A stretch of DNA of 64,000 bases from Chrysopilus asiliformis. Taxonomy: Eukaryota; Arthropoda; Insecta; Diptera; Rhagionidae. The DNA is taken from contig OZ035960.1 of the NCBI GenBank assembly GCA_964034945.1, forward strand, positions 63,603,470 through 63,667,469, read 5' to 3'. This document shows positions 31,842-40,474 of the stretch, piece after piece. Position numbers and translations under genes: made by a program. Below the pieces are notes generated by a model that was not told the DNA's origin, did not search any database, and saw only the letters and a program-made list of their open reading frames with translations. Position 1 is the first letter of the stretch, and every line of letters begins with the position of its first letter.

Positions 31842-32305
31842 AGTTATGTTGTTTTAGTTTTTGTTTAATGAAAATAAAAAAACGAAACTTCTTTAAAAAC
31901 AAAAGTAACACTTTATTAACACTTTATTATACAAAAACTTTACAATTTTTATAAAATGCTCAACTACTCTTCGGAGAGTTGTTCCAAAATACAAAAAAAA
32001 GATGTTTGACTACTCTTCGGAGAGTCGTTACCGTCCCAGACTTTAGTCAAGACTCATTATATTAATTATATTTTTAATGTTGGAATCGATACATTTTGCT
32101 TAATTGTTGAATAAGCAAAAATGTATCGTGAGAAAGGTTGCCGTCTGGTATGCATCCGGCTAGAATTGCTTTTCAATCAATTCCCATCACCTGGAATTAT
32201 TCTAACTTATTGAAAAGCTCGTCAAATTTCATTTATGATGGAATTTGACGATCTTATTATTTTTTATATTTTTTGTTAACGGAAGTGAAGTCTGGGAACG
32301 TAACT
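31842..32305 (-). repeat. Errantivirus 3' LTR
   Basis: 464 bp, beginning AGTTATG and ending ACGTAACT on the plus strand. It contains a direct pair of ACTACTCTTCGGAGAGT units, a stem-loop GATACATTTTGCTTA/TAAGCAAAAATGTATC (about 32088-32127) and GTCAAATT/AATTTGAC (about 32221-32249). No difference from the other LTR was noticed. Confidence 0.95.
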
Positions 32306-32316
32306 CCTCCCCCCTT
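32306..32316 (-). other. Polypurine tract
   Basis: On the minus strand AAGGGGGGAGG ends exactly at the edge of the 3' LTR, the position where plus-strand DNA synthesis of an LTR retroelement is primed. Confidence 0.85.
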
Positions 32317-32443
32317 AATCTAAAGACTCTCCTGAGTCGTTTTTTCTTAAAGTTCTATTTATTATTTTGTTACATTTGTTTAAAATGTTTTTTTTTTTTT
32401 ATACAATATTGGATAAAAATTCTATAATATTTGATATATATTT

Positions 32444-34036
32444 CTACAATTTTTGTATTACATAGAATAATGTAAATGTATTAATTTCAAGCATCATATT
32501 TTTTTTCAAATCTGAAAATTTTTGTACTTCGGAGACTGGATTCTCGTTATCTGAAGTCTGATTTAATTTAAGATTCGGTTTTAAGTTTATTTTAATGTTA
32601 GTGCTTTTATATACTCGAGATCCAATAAAAATTATCAAAATTATCAGTATAACAATAGTGGTTCCACCTAGACTATAGTTCACAATTCTATGGAATTTTA
32701 ATTCTTTTATCTCTTTAATGTTATTGATTTGATGAAAAGCGATTTCATCAAATGTTAGATTATGATTTGTTATATTTATATATTCGTTTTTTGGTATCAC
32801 AAATCTTTCAACGAATGTAGTTATTCTATTCCAATATTTGACATTATTTATTTCGATTGAACAATTATTAAAGTTTATTAGAAAATTTCCGGTGAGATTA
32901 ATTTTTCTTTCATCGCAAGAACTTTTGAATTCTTTGTTTTTAATGTTATTTAGGATCAGAAAATCATTTCTTATTTCAATTATTTCGTCTCCATTACTCT
33001 TAATAAATTTACAGTTACCCTTGAAAACACAATTTTTACTTAATTTGAGTTCATTAGCGTACAGATTTGTGTCGAAAGTAAACGATTTGTTTTTTATTTT
33101 TAATATATATTCCATATCTTCATCGATTTGTTTGCCTTGTGAATTCGCGATAGGTACAATTAATTTTTTATCTACTTCTAAGATTTCTATAGGAATTTTT
33201 ATAGCGAAAATGATAGAGTTGTCAGTATGCTTTGCAATACCGACTTTCAAATTGCTTAGTTTTTTTAGATCAATATTGTATTCTCTAATTTCTGTGTCGG
33301 TTAAGATATCGGGATGAACTATTCCTACTCGGGCTGATATAATATTGTCCTGAATTTTTGTTATGTGTTCTTGTAATGTATTTATTCTTAGTTGTTGTTC
33401 AAAAAATATTTCTTTTCCTAAAATTTCTTGTTCGACATTTTGTATTTTTTCTAATTCGGAATTAATTTTTTTTCTGTCATGGTCTAAAATATTTTTTAGA
33501 AGTTTTAGAGAGTTATTAAAATTTTCATTTATTTTAATTTGTTGGTTAATAGCTTGTATTGCAAGATGGCTATTTTGTTCGGCTACATTTAAGTGGGCCT
33601 CAATATTTATTTGGTCGTTCTCGTCGAGTGTTACGAACAACCACTTTAACCCTGATCCTACAAAGTTTATTAAACCTCGTTTGCTTCTACTGGGAAACAG
33701 TGTTAATGTTTTAGTTGTGAGAGACGAAATTTGTTGTAAAAGAGAGTTTTTTCCTTTTATGTTTAAGTTATTAATGTTGTTTTCCAAATCTTTGATTACA
33801 CTCATAATTTCGGAAGGGTGTATAATGTGTAAAATTATGTCCGATTTGTTTACGATTTCGACTTTGTCCATTTTGATTTCTGCATATCCGGTTTCCGAAT
33901 TAATTTTTTCAATTGTTAGTACCGCTTGGGACGATGGGGGCATTACTAGGACCAGCAGTACTATCATCCATAGGAAAACTGTTATTCTCCTGGCCTGTAA
34001 ATTTAGGAGGACGTTTAATATTGCTTTCATGAACAT
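32444..34036 (-). CDS. env: Errantivirus Env (F-type membrane fusion protein)
   Basis: A 530-residue frame from ATG 34034-34036, overlapping the end of pol by 128 bases in another frame. Residues about 18-38 are a strong hydrophobic signal segment ending SSQA. At about residues 114-125 the basic site RSKR precedes GLINFVG, the furin-type cleavage and fusion peptide of the family. Heptad-like helices follow (about 145-215), then a cysteine-bearing ectodomain. A membrane anchor with TTIVILIILIIFI lies at about residues 455-475, followed by a short lysine/asparagine-rich tail. In Drosophila relatives such proteins are made from a spliced message and may allow passage between somatic and germ cells. 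The frame is uninterrupted. Length and order are those of a complete errantiviral Env. Confidence 0.88.
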   Translation of the reverse strand: MFMKAILNVLLNLQARRITVFLWMIVLLVLVMPPSSQAVLTIEKINSETGYAEIKMDKVEIVNKSDIILHIIHPSEIMSVIKDLENNINNLNIKGKNSLLQQISSLTTKTLTLFPSRSKRGLINFVGSGLKWLFVTLDENDQINIEAHLNVAEQNSHLAIQAINQQIKINENFNNSLKLLKNILDHDRKKINSELEKIQNVEQEILGKEIFFEQQLRINTLQEHITKIQDNIISARVGIVHPDILTDTEIREYNIDLKKLSNLKVGIAKHTDNSIIFAIKIPIEILEVDKKLIVPIANSQGKQIDEDMEYILKIKNKSFTFDTNLYANELKLSKNCVFKGNCKFIKSNGDEIIEIRNDFLILNNIKNKEFKSSCDERKINLTGNFLINFNNCSIEINNVKYWNRITTFVERFVIPKNEYINITNHNLTFDEIAFHQINNIKEIKELKFHRIVNYSLGGTTIVILIILIIFIGSRVYKSTNIKINLKPNLKLNQTSDNENPVSEVQKFSDLKKNMMLEINTFTLFYVIQKL

Positions 34037-37000
34037 TTTGAAGTTTATGTTTTCGAAATTTGGGTTGTTCCTTATGACGGACGGACAAATAATTTTTTAT
34101 AAACCCTACAGATCTTGTTTCCGTATACTCTTCGCGGTTTTCATTTCGTTTTTCTATTATATGTTTTTTCTTGTCTTCAATTCGTTTCTTTATAATTTCG
34201 AAATCAATTTTGCGATTTTGAACTTCGGATGGGGTACACTTTATTGTACAATGGTATTGGTTATTGTATAGAGAAATAGCGTTTAGCATTTGGATTTTAA
34301 TGGGTTGTCTGTCCTCAATATTTAGGATTCTGATTTTTTCGGTTAAGGTATTATTTAGTCTCTCGATGTCGGCATTGCCAGTATGGCTGTTGGGTTTTGT
34401 AACGTGAAATTCTATGTTTTTAATTCGACAGAATTCTTCAACATTTTTACACTTAAATTCGTTATCGAAAACGACTTTTTTGGGTTTTCCATAGATTGAG
34501 GTGAATTGGTTCAATTTCTCAACTAGGGTGCGACTATTTCTGTCTTCGAGGTGAAAACTAGTTGCAAATTTTGAGAACTTATCTATAAAATTAATGAAAG
34601 AGTGTTTGCTATTGACGTATACATCAATATGTACTATTTCATTTAGAGTTGAAGGGGTCTCCGTGAGACAAAATTTCTTGTTAACTGGTTTCCGGTCATA
34701 TTTTGCTGAAGAACATATATCACAATGGTTAATAATTTTCCAAATTTCGCTTCTTAAATTCGGATTGTAAATTTTCTTTTTCAAAGTTTCGTAAGTGGAA
34801 ATGATTCCAGAATGTCGGCTTTCATTTTTATGAAACAAAGCTATTTGCTTTTTTAGCGTCTCTTCGTCTTCAATATCATTGGCAAAGTGACTACATTTGA
34901 CAAATTTTATAATATTACGATTTGGAAATAATGCTATTAGCTTCTGTTGTAATACATTATAGTCGTGATCACTCAGACTTGTATATATTGCAATTTTCCC
35001 GGTTTTTAAATATCGTTTTAAAATATTTTCGACTTCATTATTTCGAATATCGCTTTTATCGATATAAATTCTTCTATTTTTAAAGACGGTTTCTTGTTCT
35101 TTTTCTTTTGTCTCCACAAAAAAAATTTGTGTTTTAAATCTATTCACGACAGTATCGAGAATAGGAATGTGATCTTCGAGGTTCTCCTCTTGAGAGTGAG
35201 CAGTTTGTACTTCGACAGATTCAACTTGGTCGATATCGTTATCTTCGACCATGTTTATTTGTGAAATTTTTTGGTTTAGGATTTCGTTTAATATCTTAGT
35301 GTTTGAATCCCTATTTTCCGAAAAAGAATTGTCCAAATTTTCGACACTTTCGGAAAACATATCGCTAAAGCTTATATGTGTAGAGTTCTCAGAAAAATTG
35401 CCCAAATTGTCGGCTGTGTTCAAATTTTCAACACGTTCTGAAAATGAATAATTTGCATTGTTTTTATTGGAGTCTACTCCATTTCTCACATAGATATTAT
35501 TAATTTCTTGATTTTCTGAGTTAATTCGGCTCAAGAAATCAGCTATTTTATTTTCTTTGCCCTTAATGTATTCGATTTTAAAGTCATATTCGCCAAGTTG
35601 GACTAGCCATCTTTGTAGGCGTTGATTTATGTCTTTTCCTGCATATTTTGTTTGAAGCCACTTAATCGGTTGGTGGTCAGAATATAACTCGAATTCTTTG
35701 CCATAGAGGTATGGTCTGAAGTATTTGATTCCCCAAACAACTGCTAACAACTCTTTTTCGATTGTCGAATAATTTTGTTCGTGATTATTCAATGTTCGAG
35801 AGGCATATGAAATGGGGTGGTCGTCTTGAGTTAAAACGGCCCCGATTGCAAAGTTGCTTGCATCAGTTATAAGTTTAAATTTTTTATTAAAATTGGGGTA
35901 GCGAAGTATAGGGTGATTAGTAATCAGTTCTTTTAATTTTTCAAAGGCAGCAATAAAGTTCGGATTATTAGCATCTATACGAGCATTTTTCTTTAAGGAT
36001 TTTGTTAAAGGATGTGCAATTTTTGCATAGTCTTTAATAAACTTTCGGTAGTAACCGGTAACTCCAAGAAATGATTTAATTTGTTTTTGGGTAGTTGGGA
36101 TTTTTAAACTTTGTATTACTTGAATTTTCGACGGATTTGGTTTAACACCTTCAGGAGTTAATATGTGGCCAAGATATTCGGTCTCTTTAAGGAGAAAGTT
36201 GCATTTATCAACCTGCACTTTTAGCATTGCTTCTCGCAATCTTCTAAAAATTTTGCGGATATTTAGTAAGTGTTCTTCGAGAGAGGTACTGAAAATCAAT
36301 ATATCGTCCAAGTAGACTACACATATTTTATTAATGTAGTCACGGAGAATTGAATTCATGAGCCTCTGAAAAGTTGCAGGAGCATTCTTTAGTCCAAAAG
36401 GCATTCTAAGGAATTCATAATGGCCAAATGGAGTAGAGAAAGCTGTTTTACATCTATCTTCTGCTTTTACAGGTATCTGGTGAAAGCCTTTCGCCAGATC
36501 CAGTGTCGTGAAATATTGCGCTTTACCCAATTTGTCCAATATATTATCAATATTGGGAATTGGAAATTTATCGCTGATTGTGACTTCGTTAAGCTTACGA
36601 TAGTCAATAACTATTCGCCACTTTCGTTGTCCTGAATTATCTGATTTTTTGGGAACAATCCACAAAGGTGAATTGTAAGCGGAATTGCTTTCTTTAATTA
36701 TACCTTGAGATAACATTTCCGAAATTTGTCTCTCGATTTCTTTTTCATGAAATTGAGGATAACGATAGATTTTTGAGTAAATTGGGTTACTGGTAGTGGT
36801 TAAAATTTCATGCTGCACTTCGTGGGTAAATGTGAGATTGTCACCCTCTTTGAAAAATATATCACTGAATTCTTTTAATAAATTGAAAATTTTGTTTTGC
36901 TCTTCTTTGTTTAGGTGATCGAGCTTTAGCCTTTCTAGGACATTTTTGTCAGCTGTCTCAGGCACTGTAATTGAGTTAATCTCGTAAGGGTAATTATCGT

Positions 37001-37292
37001 CGAAAAGAATAAAATTTCCGTTGATTTCTAGTTGTCTTTTATTAAGGTTTACAATTGCTTTAATTGCGGTTAAAAGGTTTTGCCCGATAATAGCGTCATA
37101 CTTTCTGCCATTTAAGGGAATTATTTTCCACGATATTGTACCTTTAATTAAAAATTCTTTTGGAAATGGTGTTATTATTTCTCGATTTATCATATTTATT
37201 CCATTTAGTGTGGAAAAATATAAGGGATTTAGAAGTTTTGTTTCTGGAAAATTTTCTAAAATTTGAGGCCTAATAATACTAGTGCTGGCCAA
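33909..37292 (-). CDS. pol: Errantivirus Pol (protease remnant, RT, RNase H, integrase)
   Basis: A frame of 1127 residues with no obvious ATG at its start. It begins with a protease tail (IIRPQ, YDAIIGQNLL), but I cannot find the DTG/DSG active site. Reverse transcriptase motifs are clear: FSTPFGHYEFLRMPFGLKN and VVYLDDILIFS (YLDD active site, residues about 320-330). RNase H starts with ITDASNFAIGAVL and continues to EYIKGKENKIADFLSRI. Integrase has the zinc HHCC region (RHSGIISTYETLKKKI to CDICSSAKYD) and catalytic-core segments HIDVYVNS and VVFDNEFKC. It would copy and insert the element. It is in the same frame as gag, separated by TAG TAA at the gag end, which is unusual and is explained best by a small deletion in the protease (see findings). 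Confidence 0.9.
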   Translation of the reverse strand: MASTSIIRPQILENFPETKLLNPLYFSTLNGINMINREIITPFPKEFLIKGTISWKIIPLNGRKYDAIIGQNLLTAIKAIVNLNKRQLEINGNFILFDDNYPYEINSITVPETADKNVLERLKLDHLNKEEQNKIFNLLKEFSDIFFKEGDNLTFTHEVQHEILTTTSNPIYSKIYRYPQFHEKEIERQISEMLSQGIIKESNSAYNSPLWIVPKKSDNSGQRKWRIVIDYRKLNEVTISDKFPIPNIDNILDKLGKAQYFTTLDLAKGFHQIPVKAEDRCKTAFSTPFGHYEFLRMPFGLKNAPATFQRLMNSILRDYINKICVVYLDDILIFSTSLEEHLLNIRKIFRRLREAMLKVQVDKCNFLLKETEYLGHILTPEGVKPNPSKIQVIQSLKIPTTQKQIKSFLGVTGYYRKFIKDYAKIAHPLTKSLKKNARIDANNPNFIAAFEKLKELITNHPILRYPNFNKKFKLITDASNFAIGAVLTQDDHPISYASRTLNNHEQNYSTIEKELLAVVWGIKYFRPYLYGKEFELYSDHQPIKWLQTKYAGKDINQRLQRWLVQLGEYDFKIEYIKGKENKIADFLSRINSENQEINNIYVRNGVDSNKNNANYSFSERVENLNTADNLGNFSENSTHISFSDMFSESVENLDNSFSENRDSNTKILNEILNQKISQINMVEDNDIDQVESVEVQTAHSQEENLEDHIPILDTVVNRFKTQIFFVETKEKEQETVFKNRRIYIDKSDIRNNEVENILKRYLKTGKIAIYTSLSDHDYNVLQQKLIALFPNRNIIKFVKCSHFANDIEDEETLKKQIALFHKNESRHSGIISTYETLKKKIYNPNLRSEIWKIINHCDICSSAKYDRKPVNKKFCLTETPSTLNEIVHIDVYVNSKHSFINFIDKFSKFATSFHLEDRNSRTLVEKLNQFTSIYGKPKKVVFDNEFKCKNVEEFCRIKNIEFHVTKPNSHTGNADIERLNNTLTEKIRILNIEDRQPIKIQMLNAISLYNNQYHCTIKCTPSEVQNRKIDFEIIKKRIEDKKKHIIEKRNENREEYTETRSVGFIKNYLSVRHKEQPKFRKHKLQNVHESNIKRPPKFTGQENNSFPMDDSTAGPSNAPIVPSGTNN

Positions 37293-37304
37293 TGGTAAGT
37301 GTTA

Positions 37305-38666
37305 CTATGGGGAGTTTCGAAATGGAGGGTTGACTTGAAAATTTGTTTCCTGTCGTTGCAGGTTATCGACTTCCATTGGTTCTATTCTATTTTGATTATT
37401 AGAAGTCATATTGGCGTTATAATTAACACGACTGTTTCGCGATCGGCTAGAACTATTATTATTAAATCTGTTTGAATTATTTGAATTAAATCTTCCACTA
37501 TTGTTATTACTTGGGCCAGAATTGTTGGCATTGTAATTATTATTATTGGAATTTCCGAAAACATTATCATTCTGTCTAAAATTCAAATTACTTCTATTAG
37601 CACTATTATTTGTGTCATTATTTCGGTTTCTCTGAAAATTTTGATAGTTGCTGTTAGGAGCTGAATTTTTGTAATTTATGTTTGATTTATTTTGATTTTC
37701 TTGTTTATTTCTATTGAAATTATTTCTATATTTTTTATGTTCTTCGGCGATCGCTCTTTGATCGTCAAGAAGTTTTAGTTCTGCGAATCTATTATATATT
37801 TGAATTAGGGTAGAATTCTTTTGTATGTTACCTCTAACTAAATTATCGATTTTTTCTAATACAATCCCTACTAAATATCTATCAATATTTTCTGGTGTAT
37901 AGTTAATAGGTCTATCATCTACTTCTTCGAAATTATATAATTCATTTAATTGATAGCTAACAGACTTTACAATGGTAAAAAGTTCTCTTAAATTTACTAC
38001 CTTGATATTACGGCATTCGTTGATCAGATCAGTGTAATCTTTCCTAGGGCGGTAATGTAGTTTCAATTCTGATTTGGCTGCTTCCCATGTCAAGCTGTCA
38101 CCTAATCGTTGAATGCATTGTTTGGCTTCGCCAAGGATCTTTTCACTCAAAACCATCTCGAGGACGTAGTTTTTTAGCTCGACGTTGCTACACAATGTTG
38201 ATGCCTTCTCTACGGATTTGATGAACTCCATTAAAGTATAGTCGCCGCTTCCAGTGAATGGTTTCAGCCGCCGAAAATGAGCTAATATTTGGTCTGGAGT
38301 AAGTTGGAATAGATTCTGATTCCTCTGTTGTTCTTGTTGTTGTTGTTGCTCTTGCCGCTGAACGTTTTGATTTTGAAGAAGTTGTTGCCTAACTGCTTCT
38401 ACTTCTAGTTGCTGCTGTTGTAAAGAAGCCATTAATGTGGCTGCTTCTTGTTGTTGTGCCCTTATTGCCTCAAAATCGTTGGGCCTTTGGTTAAATTGTT
38501 CTCGTAATTGTTGTAGTTCTTGTTGTTGCTGCTGTATTGTTCTAATTAACACAGCCATTTCTTGTTGATCAGCCATAGTTGTGAAATCACTGTCACTGTC
38601 ACTATCACTATTAAAATTTCTATTTTTGTCAAACTTATCAATTTTGTTTGATTTATCACTATTCAT
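37305..38666 (-). CDS. gag: Errantivirus Gag
   Basis: The start is taken at ATG 38664-38666. The frame is open a few codons further up without ATG. After an acidic Ser/Asp stretch (SDSDSDSDF) residues about 45-115 form a glutamine-rich coiled-coil-like region. A conserved capsid-like segment with FTGSGDYTLMEFIKSVE, a helix-rich region and YTDLINECRNIKVV follows. The C-terminal third is almost entirely N, S, R and F, with no CCHC knuckle visible, in keeping with many errantiviral Gags that rely on basic residues. It ends TAG 37305-37307. It would form particles carrying the genomic RNA. The frame is intact. Confidence 0.85.
   Translation of the reverse strand: MNSDKSNKIDKFDKNRNFNSDSDSDSDFTTMADQQEMAVLIRTIQQQQQELQQLREQFNQRPNDFEAIRAQQQEAATLMASLQQQQLEVEAVRQQLLQNQNVQRQEQQQQQEQQRNQNLFQLTPDQILAHFRRLKPFTGSGDYTLMEFIKSVEKASTLCSNVELKNYVLEMVLSEKILGEAKQCIQRLGDSLTWEAAKSELKLHYRPRKDYTDLINECRNIKVVNLRELFTIVKSVSYQLNELYNFEEVDDRPINYTPENIDRYLVGIVLEKIDNLVRGNIQKNSTLIQIYNRFAELKLLDDQRAIAEEHKKYRNNFNRNKQENQNKSNINYKNSAPNSNYQNFQRNRNNDTNNSANRSNLNFRQNDNVFGNSNNNNYNANNSGPSNNNSGRFNSNNSNRFNNNSSSRSRNSRVNYNANMTSNNQNRIEPMEVDNLQRQETNFQVNPPFRNSP
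37338..37344 (-). promoter_or_regulatory. Candidate -1 frameshift slippery heptamer at the gag end
   Basis: On the minus strand A AAT TTT lies in the correct phase (gag codons ACA AAT TTT) about ten codons before the gag stop. Slippage by -1 enters a frame reading KLPIVTLTIGQ, which looks like the start of an errantiviral protease. This frame then meets TAG after two more codons. Confidence 0.6.
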
Positions 38667-38737
38667 ATGATTTTTCACAAATTTATTTAAATTAAAGAGA
38701 GCAAATTGTTCGTCGATTTTCGTTCTTTAGAAAAAAA

Positions 38738-38755
38738 TCGCCTTCGACTGCGCCA
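38738..38755 (-). other. Primer-binding site of the errantivirus
   Basis: The minus strand reads TGGCGCAGTCGAAGGCGA directly at the inner edge of the 5' LTR, overlapping it by one base. The TGGCGCAGTCG core is the primer site of the 17.6/297/ZAM group, assigned to serine tRNA in the literature as I recall. Confidence 0.75.
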
Positions 38756-39218
38756 GTTATGTTGTTTTAGTTTTTGTTTAATGAAAATAAAAAAACGAAA
38801 CTTCTTTAAAAACAAAAGTAACACTTTATTAACACTTTATTATACAAAAACTTTACAATTTTTATAAAATGCTCAACTACTCTTCGGAGAGTTGTTCCAA
38901 AATACAAAAAAAAGATGTTTGACTACTCTTCGGAGAGTCGTTACCGTCCCAGACTTTAGTCAAGACTCATTATATTAATTATATTTTTAATGTTGGAATC
39001 GATACATTTTGCTTAATTGTTGAATAAGCAAAAATGTATCGTGAGAAAGGTTGCCGTCTGGTATGCATCCGGCTAGAATTGCTTTTCAATCAATTCCCAT
39101 CACCTGGAATTATTCTAACTTATTGAAAAGCTCGTCAAATTTCATTTATGATGGAATTTGACGATCTTATTATTTTTTATATTTTTTGTTAACGGAAGTG
39201 AAGTCTGGGAACGTAACT
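38755..39218 (-). repeat. Errantivirus 5' LTR
   Basis: 464 bp. By eye it is identical to the LTR at 31842-32305. It is followed by the CGCG target copy and then by the last 24 bases of the host LOA-like element. Confidence 0.95.
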
Positions 39219-39402
39219 CGCGCGGTCTTCTCAACCTAACCTAACATACACCTTATTTTATTGGTCAAGAAAGTAATTTCAATAGCTTTTCTTATGTAGA
39301 TAATACAAAAGTGTCATTCACGTGACGTCACAATGAAAAAAAGAGAGGGAATGAAACATGCGCAATATATTACCTTAGTTTGTAAGTACCATGCTTCACA
39401 TA

Positions 39403-40222
39403 CATCGAAGTCGTGTGTCGAAACAGTAAGTCAGCTTAGAAACATCGAAGTATTTCGTCGAAATATCTTCCATTCACACGGCCATTAGACAAATATTCAT
39501 TTTGCTCGGGCCAATGCACTCCAAATAGAAAGCCCGGCAGTTTATAAATCAGGAATCAAAAACTTATTTTTAAGATACTCAGAATATCGGCAAGGATTTT
39601 GTGGAATAAATTCTTCACGAAATTCCAGTATAGGTAATCGTACCAGAAAAATTCCATGAAAAGCAAACAAGGCATGGTTTCCATTTCAAAAATCACTACA
39701 TATATCGCGATATGTAGTGATTTTTGAAATGGAAACCATGCCTTGTTTGCGTTTCATCGTAGAGTTTCTTGGCCAAGAATTCTGTCCACTTTTGCGGTTG
39801 CAATGTTGTATATTTCCGAACATAATTTTTGCTTTTGCCGCTGATTACGTACGATGTTTCGGTAACCAACTCACTGAACTCTGTTTTCGGTACTGTCAGA
39901 GAAACGATATGAGTTTTCGGGATACTTTCTTCAATTGATACTGCTGAGGAATCCACACACATGCTGACGCTGTTGTCATTATAAGAGTCATCTTTTCTTC
40001 CAAAAAGTATATCACAAATAAAATATCGATTGTTGACAACCATCGAATGTACACTCGATGGTTTATATTTTTTTCCAATTCTTTGACGATATCTTTCCAC
40101 ACAGGATGAGTTGCTGAAACGACTTTGTCGCCACTTATAACGTTATGTCGTAATATTGTTTCAACCAAAGTCTCAGTTTTGACAGCTGAAACCTTGCCTC
40201 GCTTGGAATGATTATACCTCAT
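39403..40222 (-). pseudogene. Transposase-like gene, N-terminal part, split by the P-like element
   Basis: Two overlapping minus-strand frames (40222-39896 and 40100-39696) together encode SATHPVWKDIVKELEKNINH, then a region with KYTTLQPQKWTEFLAKKLYD and HGFHFKNHYIS. The frame switch near 40040-40060 is a frameshift. This order (a KYTTLKPGKWT-like motif followed by F-x-FK) resembles the N-terminal part of the uncharacterised transposase-like family whose later motifs are at 22990-23950 on the same strand. The two halves are therefore one gene split by the P-like element. The section 39403-39660 gives no clear coding and is followed by a perfect inverted repeat (39663-39750) that itself destroys the frame. 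Confidence 0.45.
39663..39750. repeat. Perfect inverted repeat with 41-bp arms
   Basis: Arms at 39663-39703 and 39710-39750 are exact reverse complements (outer end GCAAACAAGGCATGGTTTCC) around the 6-nt ATCGCG. One arm is coding sequence of the transposase-like gene and the other an inverted duplicate of it. This is a template-switch type rearrangement rather than a transposon end. Confidence 0.9.
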
Positions 40223-40474
40223 TTTTTATGAAAAAAAAAACAGTAAAAGGGGTTTTTTAATTATCCGGATTTTTAAAAAGTCGTTGCGATTTTTAGTTTA
40301 AATTTGTTTTAAGTTAACACAAATCATGGGGTAATAATAGCCCGTATGTTGTGGCAATAACGTTTAAGATCTATCGAAGTACCTAGAACCCAGCTAGAAG
40401 CGCCGCTAGATTGTTAGGATAATAACCTTAATGTGGTGGAAATAGTACACTTTTCAAATAGGTCTGCATACGCA
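40223..40474. other. No recognisable feature
   Basis: Short AT-rich flank of the broken transposase-like gene. No frame or repeat of note on either strand. Confidence 0.45.

Larger units (their letters stand above)
31842..39218 (-). mobile_element. Errantivirus (gypsy-group endogenous retrovirus), full length
   Basis: It is 7377 bp, bounded by two 464-bp LTRs (31842-32305 and 38755-39218) that I read as identical. The 4-bp target duplication CGCG lies at 31838-31841 and 39219-39222. The minus-strand order is LTR, primer site, gag, pol, env, purine tract, LTR. The CGCG target inside a GCGCGCG context is the site preference known for the ZAM integrase of Drosophila. The primer site resembles that of the 17.6/297/ZAM group. 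It lies in the 3' untranslated region of the LOA-like element. Despite its youth the protease region looks damaged. Confidence 0.92.
25067..39246 (+). mobile_element. LOA/I-group non-LTR retrotransposon, interrupted
   Basis: The target duplication TACACCTTATTT is perfect over 12 bp at 25055-25066 and 39247-39258. The element starts GGTGATCATGGCG and ends CTCAACCTAACCTAACA. It encodes ORF1, then an ORF2 with endonuclease, reverse transcriptase, RNase H and a CCHC-type finger, an arrangement typical of the LOA and I clades. Without the errantivirus (31842-39218) and the Jockey-like insertion (26218-27461) it is about 5.5 kb and appears full length. Both ORFs are broken. Confidence 0.85.
23960..39393 (+). 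mobile_element. P-like DNA transposon, split by nested retrotransposons
   Basis: The two ends are perfect 30-bp inverted repeats, 23960-23989 and 39364-39393, starting CATGGTACTTACAAACTAAG. They begin with CATG as in Drosophila P. The flanks carry CTTCACATA at 23951-23959 and 39394-39402. P makes 8-bp duplications, so one matching base may be chance. A subterminal inverted repeat TGACGTCACGTGAAT lies at 24021-24035 and 39316-39330. The interior encodes a THAP domain and coiled coil (24154-24757). Removing the nested LOA-like element leaves about 1.2 kb, so this was already a deletion derivative without the catalytic domain. Confidence 0.85.

Noticed and set aside
33363..34271. 302-codon plus-strand open frame
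   Set aside because: It is antisense to the intact env and pol frames of the errantivirus and has no independent motif.
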